A stretch of 10,746 nt of DNA. It comes from Candidatus Poseidoniaceae archaeon. Its GTDB lineage: Archaea > Thermoplasmatota > Poseidoniia > Poseidoniales > Poseidoniaceae. The position numbers and the translations under genes were made by a program. Shown here one piece after another: positions 5,401 to 10,746 of the stretch. The stretch's first letter is position 1. Every line of letters starts with the position of its first letter. The stretch spans positions 1-10,746 of the forward strand of contig DUIP01000173.1 in the NCBI GenBank assembly GCA_013330285.1, given 5' to 3'. The notes below the pieces were generated by a model that saw only the letters and a list, made by a program, of their open reading frames with translations, had not been told where the DNA came from and did no database searches.

Positions 5401-8085
5401 GCTGACCCACCATACGGGGCCGTTGGTCCCTGTTGGGTCAGGATCGCTGTAACCATCCGCATCCGCATCAGGGCAACCTGTTCGGTCTTGGCTTGAACTA
5501 CCAAACACCGTAGGGCAAGAATCCGCTCCTTGCGCTGTGGTCCACCCGGCGTCAGGTGATGAGTAGGTGTCTCCATCGCTGTCCAAGCATCCGTACCGGT
5601 CCGCAGTCGATGTGCCGACAAAAGTAGGGCAAGCATCCGGTTCGTTCCCGCTTGGATTGTCACCAAACCCGTCTCCATCTTGGTCGGCCCATTGGGTGTT
5701 GTCTGAGGGTAAGGCATCGGCACCATCGGCGAGCGTCCAGTTGGACGAGACATCAGAATACCCGTCTCCATCTGAGTCAGGGCAACCCCTGCGGTCATGA
5801 AGTGAGGTTCCGAAAGTGAAGGCACAATCGTCACTCTCGTCAACTGTGCCGTCAAAATCAGCATCTTGTGTTAAGTTGACCAAATCGTATTCTGCGTTGA
5901 TGGCCAGTGAGAAAAATTGCGGCCCAGTTGGCACTGAAGTGCCGACAACATGCACTTCCCATGTGCCTTGAGCAGGGGATGCGAAATTGAGCACCCTCAT
6001 GTTGTTGAGATTGTCGGAGAGATTGGTCCATGTGCCACTTGGGTCTTTGACGGCAAGGTCGAGATCGTTCACCAATTGGGTCGATGAAGAGGAGGATGCA
6101 GCAGGATCGTTGTAGGCAAGTCCAAACCTCAAGTCAGGCGCGTTCGCAGGAACATTGAGGCTCCATCCTCGATCATCGGTGGTCGATAGGGATTCGTCAG
6201 CGACAAAGGAAGCGTTCATGGCCGCCCACATGTCGAGGAGTCCAAATCCTTCATGCACGTTCGGAGCGGATTCTGCAGCGCCGTTATTGGCAGGGGTTGT
6301 GAATTGGCCCATCATGTCGTGGGCTGTTGCTGCGTAGATGGCTTTGATCAGCGCTGAGGTCGGTGCGTTGTGCCCTCGGTTCTGTTCGAGGTGTTGAATC
6401 ATGAGTGCAGTTGCACCAGCTGCAAGAGGCGTTGCCATGCTCGTTCCACCCATGTAGCAGTAACTTGCGTTGTGGCTTCCCCATCCACAGTTACCAGCAG
6501 ATCGGGATTTTGTGGAGAGAATGTGGGTGCCGGGGGTTGCGAAATCTGGTTTGTATCGGCCGTCGTCCGCGGGCCCTCGGCTTGAGAATCCGGCCATGCC
6601 CGACCAGTTGTCTGCGTTTGAGCCGTTGCTTGGCCGATATGTTTCGCTTGCACCAATCGTGATGACGTTCTTTGAAATGGCTTCGAAAATGACGCTGTCA
6701 TCATCTCGTTCTCCATCGCCGTTAGCATCGCTGGCATCGTTCCCTGCTGCGAACATCATCACCATGTCGGTGAGCGAGTTGGCAGAAGTATCGATTTGAG
6801 CGGAGCGTGTGGTGTAGAGTCCATAGATGGTGCAGGTTACGCCGTTCCAACCACCGCAGGAGCCCCAAGAGTTGGTATGGATCCTGCTTCCGTTATCGTA
6901 AGCGGGTTGGAACATGTCGTTCATGTTGTTTGGAATGCCACCCAAACCGCCGCCCTGTTCAATGGAGTGGACAATCAGTTGGGCCTCTTTTGCGATGCCT
7001 ACGATGCCACCGTTGCTGTGCGTACCGTCGCCGAGTACAGATCCTGCAACGTGCGTGCCGTGGCCATTGTCATCAATTGCACCGTCGTCACAACTCGGGC
7101 CAGGGTTGGTTGGGCTTGCCCAACTGCAACTCGATGGTGGAAGTGGAAGCGACACGATGTCCTTGATGTGGTCGGCGAAATCCGGGTGCATAGCGCTGTT
7201 GTTGACGCCATTGTCAAGGCCTGTGTCACCAACGGTCACGATGATTCCAGAGCCGTCTAATCCGTTCCACGTGGCGTTTGCATTGCTCATTTTGGTGCCG
7301 TCTTGAATGTCATCAGCCTGAATGATGGTCGCTGCTACAGTGTTGAATAATTGAGGGATGTAGCGCAGATCGATGAACTCCACAGCACCATGATTGGCAA
7401 GCCATACAATGCCACTGGTTTGTGCGGTCACTGTTGTGAATCGACCGCTATGTGAATCGACGACGATGTCCTTTCGCTCTTCGATGCCTTCGGGGAGCTT
7501 ATCGCCAGACAGCATCAAGTCAAGAATGGCCATGTCCTTCTTTGCGTAGGCTACAGGGGAGAAATCAATGGTGCCAGAAACAGCGTTTACCAAGTCCTCC
7601 CGAAGTTTGTCGGTGGCATCCATCTTGACGATCCCATCTACATTCAATTGAATCAATTGAGAGGTGGTTTGGCCTGATAAATCACAGTGAAGTCCATTTG
7701 GGGGGAGGTAGGAAAAACAGTCAATGCCTGATTGTGCGAGTTCCTCACGCCATTCTGTAGGGATGGGATATGTGTGTGTGAGGACGTGCCACCCGGAAAG
7801 GGGGGTGGATTGACCGGTCCATGCAGCCCAAGACTCGGCAGGTACGACTTGGGCGTCGCGGTTGAGCAGCGTGATGGTGCCACCTCCATCTTCGGCAGCA
7901 AACCATCCATGCCCAAGGTCTGCAGAGGGTGAAATTCCAACAGTCGAAAGCAGGTCAAGATCGATGACGGCGTCAATGTGGACATCAGGCCGCTCCTCTG
8001 TTTCCATAGCGTACGCAGGCGCAACGACTTGTAGCAACATCATGAACGTGAACATGAGGGCAGCGCGTTTCGGAGTATTCGACAT
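2458..8085 (-). CDS. Membrane-anchored subtilisin-like (S8, KP-43-type) protease with 15 TSP3-like calcium-binding repeats
   Basis: About 1875 residues from the ATG at 8085, with the following order. Residues 1-26 are a signal peptide (basic start, hydrophobic core, cleavage after AYA). Residues about 27-265 are a propeptide. Residues about 270-620 are the S8 domain with an intact catalytic set: D287 (GDTGLD), H342 (HGTHVAG), oxyanion N449 (AAGND) and S549 (GGTSMATP). Residues about 630-735 are a beta-sandwich with LVNDLDLAV and GPQFFSLAI, as in KP-43-like subtilases. Residues 738-1670 are the repeat array. Residues about 1671-1795 are a beta-rich domain, 1801-1821 one membrane helix, and then a basic cytoplasmic tail ending in five prolines and GMG. 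The topology is therefore extracellular, C-terminally anchored. Its likely job is degradation of external protein or surface processing, with calcium stiffening the repeat stalk (inference). The frame is open upstream to 8241; an ATG at 8112 is an alternative start, and the far upstream starts would extend past the signal peptide into the divergent promoter region. Confidence 0.93.
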   Translation of the reverse strand: MSNTPKRAALMFTFMMLLQVVAPAYAMETEERPDVHIDAVIDLDLLSTVGISPSADLGHGWFAAEDGGGTITLLNRDAQVVPAESWAAWTGQSTPLSGWHVLTHTYPIPTEWREELAQSGIDCFSYLPPNGLHCDLSGQTTSQLIQLNVDGIVKMDATDKLREDLVNAVSGTIDFSPVAYAKKDMAILDLMLSGDKLPEGIEERKDIVVDSHSGRFTTVTAQTSGIVWLANHGAVEFIDLRYIPQLFNTVAATIIQADDIQDGTKMSNANATWNGLDGSGIIVTVGDTGLDNGVNNSAMHPDFADHIKDIVSLPLPPSSCSWASPTNPGPSCDDGAIDDNGHGTHVAGSVLGDGTHSNGGIVGIAKEAQLIVHSIEQGGGLGGIPNNMNDMFQPAYDNGSRIHTNSWGSCGGWNGVTCTIYGLYTTRSAQIDTSANSLTDMVMMFAAGNDASDANGDGERDDDSVIFEAISKNVITIGASETYRPSNGSNADNWSGMAGFSSRGPADDGRYKPDFATPGTHILSTKSRSAGNCGWGSHNASYCYMGGTSMATPLAAGATALMIQHLEQNRGHNAPTSALIKAIYAATAHDMMGQFTTPANNGAAESAPNVHEGFGLLDMWAAMNASFVADESLSTTDDRGWSLNVPANAPDLRFGLAYNDPAASSSSSTQLVNDLDLAVKDPSGTWTNLSDNLNNMRVLNFASPAQGTWEVHVVGTSVPTGPQFFSLAINAEYDLVNLTQDADFDGTVDESDDCAFTFGTSLHDRRGCPDSDGDGYSDVSSNWTLADGADALPSDNTQWADQDGDGFGDNPSGNEPDACPTFVGTSTADRYGCLDSDGDTYSSPDAGWTTAQGADSCPTVFGSSSQDRTGCPDADADGYSDPDPTGTNGPVWWVSDGADAFATDSSQWNDTDSDGYGDNPPPASNPDGCPSIAGTSTADRLGCLDTDGDGYSDPDATWNASANGADAFPTDVTQWADSDGDGYGDNATGNNADDCPNVSGTSTELGRLGCTDTDGDGYADPTADYSVADGADAFRLDSTQWSDTDGDGFGDNAAGNQPDLCPTVAGTSTRDRHGCPDSDGDGSSDEDLTGTNGPVWSISDGADVWPSDSTQWSDTDSDGYGDNPGGTTPDACINDAGTSTSDRYGCPDSDGDTYSDPDAGWGAAEGADAYPADILRWSDADLDGVADQIDDACPLYAGTSTIDRIGCPDTDGDGVSDPDANWTVDNGSDAFKTDPTQVSDADGDGFGDNASGNLADDCPTQNGNSWQNGTLGCTDLDQDGWADQEDSHPNDITQWSDIDNDGYGDNPGGTTPDACPGVAGNSTNGNRYGCLDTDGDGWDDANDALPNEPGQWLDQDGDGYGDNATGPQPDACPGVPGNSTLDRFGCPDDDGDGMSNMSDAFPNDPTRSQDSDSDGIDDLQDNCVLVPGNSTQDRIGCRDTDGDGYSDPTIAGGNDIDWNESNGADALPLEPTQWADQDGDGYGDNATGVLPDACPTEYGLSNVDVYGCPDGDNDGSSQGNDAFPDDPTQWADQDGDGYGDNPNGTQPDACPTVVGTSSTDRFGCPDDDSDGVSDQSDLWLGDATQWYDTDEDGYGDNPDGTDGDGCPTTYGTSNLGTTRGCPDADNDGYGDDEDKFPYEQSQWSDQDGDGWGDNESAGAFKPDHWPSDPARNSAEGSMECTTIDEIDIVGGGWFNFQCTVTTEIEEVTVRVEWQAMSAITASSQTQVITFTPNSGGSQTITFDGVARYAGSYQLVLVAKEPGSDIAMDTVSISLQAFDSNIVIEEDNSADQSLLSALMENAIVQAALGGLVLFFLMGMLVIRGNASKKKAAEERLERARDLVSQRLERSANAGVDPRRQAFGFGGRVPPPPPGMG
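3076..5874 (-). repeat. Thrombospondin type 3-like calcium-binding repeat array, 15 units
   Basis: This is the coding region for about 930 residues of tandem units inside the protease. A typical unit begins with CP, then GTSTxDRxGC, an acidic loop such as DTDGDGYSD, a variable stretch, ADAFPxDxTQW and a second loop such as DxDGDGYGDN. Each acidic loop matches the DxDxDGxxD calcium-binding pattern of TSP3 repeats. I count 15 GC-plus-acidic-loop units. Nearly all carry two cysteines spaced to allow a disulfide. N-terminal units are mostly 65-72 residues, and most C-terminal ones are about 50, lacking the middle segment. The repeats are clear in protein but diverged at synonymous positions in DNA. 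Confidence 0.93.
8008..8085 (-). other. Signal-peptide coding segment of the S8 protease
   Basis: Residues 1-26 have a short basic start (SNTPKRA), a hydrophobic core rich in M, L, F and V, and an AYA site before METEE. This is a standard Sec signal peptide pattern and is the main reason for preferring the start at 8085 (or 8112) over the longer open frame reaching 8241. Confidence 0.8.
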
Positions 8086-8132
8086 GGGTATGGTTAATCG
8101 CGGCTCCCACATGAATGATTGGGAGGATTGCC

Positions 8133-8141
8133 AATTGTTTA
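8133..8141 (-). promoter_or_regulatory. Possible TATA-like box for the protease in the divergent intergenic region
   Basis: On the minus strand this reads TAAACAATT. Its centre is about 25 bases before the ATG at 8112 and 52 before the ATG at 8085. The transcript could thus be leaderless from 8112, or carry a 27-base leader to 8085. The element includes a CAATTG palindrome (8132-8137 region). It lies in the 136 bases between the divergent protease and ABC exporter starts, so the two genes may share control. No convincing TATA box was found for the exporter side. Confidence 0.3.
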
Positions 8142-8221
8142 CCCCACACCAGCGAGGGTTCAAATGCCGTGCAGTCGGCGCTGGAAACATGTCGAGGGGG
8201 CGCAGCGGAAAGAGCGACGCG

Positions 8222-10069
8222 ATGGCGCCCGAAGACATCAACGAACATCACCAAGTTTTGGGCCGTCAAGTTTGGCGCGTTGTCCCCTATGCAAAGCGCT
8301 ACCCACGTCGACTTTTGGCAGGGTTCCTCGGGAATGCATGCGCACGAATTGTCGACCTTGTTCCCTTCGTTGCGATTGGGTGGGCTGTTGATTATTTCAC
8401 ATCAAAAACTGGCGGTGGAGTTGGGACAATGGTTGGTCCCGGCTTCATTCAAGATGCAGTGACTGCTATTCACAGCGATCCAGCCGTTGGCTATGGCGTG
8501 ATGATTTTCTTGGGCTTTGCCATGCTTGCGGTGTTTCAAGGGATTTCTGAATATTCATGGCAAACGCTTGGCTACAAAATTCAGCATGACCTGCGAATGG
8601 ACGCCACCCGTTCGCTGATCGCCATGGAAGCCTCCTACTACGACATGCGCCAAACAGGTCAAATCATGTCGGTGCTTTCAAGCGACGTCAATCAATTGGA
8701 AGACGTTGTATCAGATTCATCGACTTCGATCATTAGGATTGTTTTTACTTTCCTCACGGCATTTGTGATCCTCGTCTCAATGTCTTGGAAATTGGCAGCC
8801 GTGTTATTTGGGCCAATTATTTTCATCATTCCTTGTGTCTATTGGTTTTCCACACGTGTCCAGCGAAAATACCGCAAGCAGCGAGAATCAACGGGTGACA
8901 TTCACGCCGTGCTCGAGAACCTCATCAGCGGTATTTCGGTCGTCCAGGCTTACAACGCTCAAACATGGGAAGCAGACCGAGTCAGCAGGGAATCGGGGTC
9001 CTACCGTGACCAAGCCATGGGTGCCAGCCGAGACCGAAATCGATTCCTTCCGATGATTTACGTCATTGCAGGTGTTGCCTTTGGTTTGTTAGTCACCGCT
9101 GGTGGATGGTTGGCAAGCGAAGGTGAAATTTCCACGGGTCAACTTGTGACCTTCCTTCTCATCAGCACCCGAATGACCATGCCTATGTTCATCTTTGGCA
9201 TTCTCATCAACCAGTTGCAACGTGGCGAAGCAGCAGCACGACGTGTGTTTGCTGCGATTGATTTAGAGCCAACCATCACCGACGAAGAAGATGCAGTTGA
9301 TTTGGACACAGGCATTACATCCGTTGAATTCCGTGATGTCCACTTCACCTATCCAAACACCACCATCAAGGTGCTTAGTGGCATTTCATTCAAAGCAGAA
9401 GGTGGCGATTTCTTAGGCGTCATGGGCCACACTGGGGCTGGAAAAACTACCATTCTCAAGTTGTTGATGCGCTATTATGTTCCAGACAGCGGTGATGTGT
9501 TGATCAATGGTCGTAGCATCAATGATTACACCCTTGATTCTGTTCGTGATAAAATCGGATTCGTTTCACAGGAACCTTTCCTCTTCTACGGGACGGTACG
9601 GGACAATGTCAAGTACAATCAAGAAGCGACTGAGGAAGAACTTGAGGCAGCGCTCAAACTTGCTGGTGCATGGGATTTCATTCAGGAATTGCAGGACAAC
9701 CTCGACACCATGGTCGGTGACCGTGGCGCTAAACTGAGCGGTGGTCAACGCGCTCGTGTCTCTCTTGCCAGAGCGTTGCTCAAGCACCCAAGCCTGCTCA
9801 TTCTTGATGAGGCCTCAAGTGCCCTTGATGCGGAAACAGAACGCCGTATTCAAGAGAACTTGATCGCATCGGGTTCAGACCGTGCCACCATCGCTGTAGC
9901 CCACCGCCTAAGCACGATTCGCAACGCTAATGAAATCCTGTCAATGGTTGACGGCGCTGTTGTGGAACGCGGCACACACGACTCATTGGTAGCAGCTGGT
10001 GGAGTGTATGCAAGCCAGTGGACCATCCAAACAGGTGACATGGCTGGATTGAGCACAGTCGATGACTAA
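8222..10069 (+). CDS. ABC exporter half-transporter (fused membrane and ATPase domains, MsbA/multidrug type)
   Basis: A 615-residue protein with the exporter layout. Residues about 30-330 hold six membrane helices (roughly 41-59, 90-112, 168-187, 190-210, 278-298 and 305-327). Residues 366-600 hold the ATPase. All nucleotide-binding motifs are intact: A-loop Y377, Walker A GHTGAGKTT (402-410), Q-loop Q450, signature LSGGQ (505-509), Walker B LLILDE with catalytic E530, D-loop SALD and H-loop H561. It should act as a dimer in the cytoplasmic membrane, exporting lipid-like or hydrophobic compounds. The substrate cannot be assigned. The start at 8222 gives a normal family length; an in-frame ATG at 8189 would add 11 residues. 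The open frame continues upstream to 7862, but that part is antisense to the protease signal region and is not membrane-transporter sequence. It is divergent from the protease and its stop overlaps that of the next convergent gene. Confidence 0.93.
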   Translation: MAPEDINEHHQVLGRQVWRVVPYAKRYPRRLLAGFLGNACARIVDLVPFVAIGWAVDYFTSKTGGGVGTMVGPGFIQDAVTAIHSDPAVGYGVMIFLGFAMLAVFQGISEYSWQTLGYKIQHDLRMDATRSLIAMEASYYDMRQTGQIMSVLSSDVNQLEDVVSDSSTSIIRIVFTFLTAFVILVSMSWKLAAVLFGPIIFIIPCVYWFSTRVQRKYRKQRESTGDIHAVLENLISGISVVQAYNAQTWEADRVSRESGSYRDQAMGASRDRNRFLPMIYVIAGVAFGLLVTAGGWLASEGEISTGQLVTFLLISTRMTMPMFIFGILINQLQRGEAAARRVFAAIDLEPTITDEEDAVDLDTGITSVEFRDVHFTYPNTTIKVLSGISFKAEGGDFLGVMGHTGAGKTTILKLLMRYYVPDSGDVLINGRSINDYTLDSVRDKIGFVSQEPFLFYGTVRDNVKYNQEATEEELEAALKLAGAWDFIQELQDNLDTMVGDRGAKLSGGQRARVSLARALLKHPSLLILDEASSALDAETERRIQENLIASGSDRATIAVAHRLSTIRNANEILSMVDGAVVERGTHDSLVAAGGVYASQWTIQTGDMAGLSTVDD

Positions 10070-10380
10070 GTCCGCTTTCGAATCGGGCGAAGAACTGCAG
10101 TCTCTTCCTCGCCTTTAGCGAACCAAGAGTCGCCCATGATGATGGTGAATGAGAGTAGAAAGAACAGCGGTATGCCGATAATAAGGGACCAGATACCAAG
10201 GCTGAGTCCACTGAAAAAGTATTCTTCAAACATTTCAGAAATCAGAATGACGCCAATGAACACGACGATTCTCGTGACCCACAGTGCCGCCCTTACAAGG
10301 CCCCAAATTTCTTCTTCATCGGTGCGAGTGTCAGGCTGGTCCAAATCGGCAAGCCGTTCTCGAAGAGTGCGACGCGCCAT
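10066..10380 (-). CDS. Small two-helix membrane protein of unknown function
   Basis: A 104-residue protein that I do not recognise. It has a charged N-terminal part (MARRTLRERL, then an acidic stretch DEEE), a hydrophobic helix at about 28-49, a short acidic/aromatic turn (EMFEEYFF) and a second helix at about 59-82. A charged end follows, finishing in RPIRKRT. The basic segments at both ends suggest both termini are cytoplasmic. Its TAG stop (10066-10068) overlaps the TAA of the convergent ABC exporter by sharing the bases CTAA. That tight packing and the clean hydropathy pattern support a real gene over the longer plus-strand frame that crosses it. No Shine-Dalgarno or clear TATA box precedes the ATG. 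No function is proposed. Confidence 0.75.
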   Translation of the reverse strand: MARRTLRERLADLDQPDTRTDEEEIWGLVRAALWVTRIVVFIGVILISEMFEEYFFSGLSLGIWSLIIGIPLFFLLSFTIIMGDSWFAKGEEETAVLRPIRKRT

Positions 10381-10467
10381 GAGCCTCGCTTATTTTCTGT
10401 ACCAAAGGTGTTCCCTCTCCTCAGAGCGTCTACACTGGGGTTTCAGCAGAGCATCCCTTGCGCCAAT

Positions 10468-10746
10468 TCACTCATACCGCTTGGGCTTGAGTGGAGTGCC
10501 GTTGACACCTTCAAGTGCGAGCGTAAATGCTTCTGGTGCTGTATTTAATTCAGATAATTCCAATGTATTTTGTTCACCAAAACCCATTTTTTCAAACATC
10601 TCAGGAGAGAAGGAAAAGCCTTCCTGGCCAACATATTTTGCCCTTGAGACTCGAGTTGTTAGTCGCGCATATCCGTAGCGCCATAGCGCAAGTGCGGTGA
10701 TTGCATCTTGGCTTGTTGGGCATTTGTAGGGGAATGTTGAGAATGG
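10468..10746 (-). CDS. C-terminal fragment of an unrecognised protein
   Basis: The minus strand is open from the window edge at 10746 to a TGA at 10468-10470, giving 92 residues without the start. The composition looks like a real soluble protein: CPTSQDAITALALWRYGYARL near the beginning forms a probable amphipathic helix, followed by GFSFSPEMFEKMGFGE and an end LKPKRYE. Codon use with varied third positions, and a stop just 87 bases before the next same-strand gene, fit a genuine gene upstream of the small membrane protein. I do not recognise the family. The plus-strand frame over the same bases is low-complexity serine-rich and is judged a shadow. Confidence 0.65.
   Translation of the reverse strand, partial: PFSTFPYKCPTSQDAITALALWRYGYARLTTRVSRAKYVGQEGFSFSPEMFEKMGFGEQNTLELSELNTAPEAFTLALEGVNGTPLKPKRYE

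Noticed and set aside
3076..5874. CRISPR-like or DNA satellite periodicity
   Set aside because: The repeats are in a coding frame, vary at third codon positions and in length, and have no constant repeat with unique spacers.
7862..8221. N-terminal extension of the ABC exporter to an ATG at 7862
   Set aside because: It would cover the protease signal-peptide and propeptide region on the other strand, shows no transporter-like sequence, and makes the protein about 120 residues longer than typical half-transporters.
8086..8241. N-terminal extension of the protease to an ATG at 8241
   Set aside because: It would put the signal peptide about 50 residues inside the protein and overlap the start of the divergent exporter. 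The signal peptide fits starts at 8085 or 8112.
10136..10678. Plus-strand frame of 180 codons at the right end
   Set aside because: It crosses two minus-strand frames with better protein character (a clear two-helix membrane protein and a balanced soluble C-terminus) and is serine/arginine-rich without domain-like segments.

Overview
The window looks archaeal, most like a marine planktonic Thermoplasmatota such as the Candidatus Poseidoniales (Marine Group II) type. This is an inference from several signs. There is a very large membrane-anchored extracellular protease with an acidic calcium-binding repeat array and a short cytoplasmic tail. The tRNA has no encoded CCA. TATA-like boxes sit about 23-27 bases before start codons, with no clear Shine-Dalgarno sequences. 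Genes are densely packed and convergent pairs overlap. No rRNA or phylogenetic marker is present, so the assignment is tentative.

Layout. Bases 2-286 (+) hold the C-terminal end of a galactokinase. It overlaps by 33 bases the 3' end of a convergent gene at 254-2227 (-), which fuses a family 1 glycoside hydrolase to a sugar-phosphate nucleotidyltransferase in one reading frame. Bases 2228-2457 hold a tRNA-Gly(UCC) at 2321-2391 (-). Bases 2458-8085 (-) encode a protein of about 1875 residues: signal peptide, propeptide, subtilisin-like (S8, KP-43-like) catalytic domain, beta-sandwich, 15 thrombospondin type 3-like calcium-binding units, a membrane-proximal beta domain, one membrane helix and a basic/proline tail. 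A divergent intergenic region at 8086-8221 separates it from a half-size ABC exporter at 8222-10069 (+). The exporter's stop codon overlaps that of a small two-helix membrane protein at 10066-10380 (-). Bases 10468-10746 (-) hold the C-terminal end of an unrecognised protein. No gene-free stretch exceeds 300 bases.

How it may fit together (inference). The surface protease would degrade extracellular protein. The GH1-nucleotidyltransferase fusion and galactokinase suggest a sugar-salvage step in which a glycoside is hydrolysed and a sugar phosphate is turned into an NDP-sugar. The ABC exporter is probably an MsbA-like lipid or drug exporter and need not be linked to the protease beyond sharing its upstream region. 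The most unusual items are the GH1-nucleotidyltransferase fusion and the organisation of the TSP3 array.
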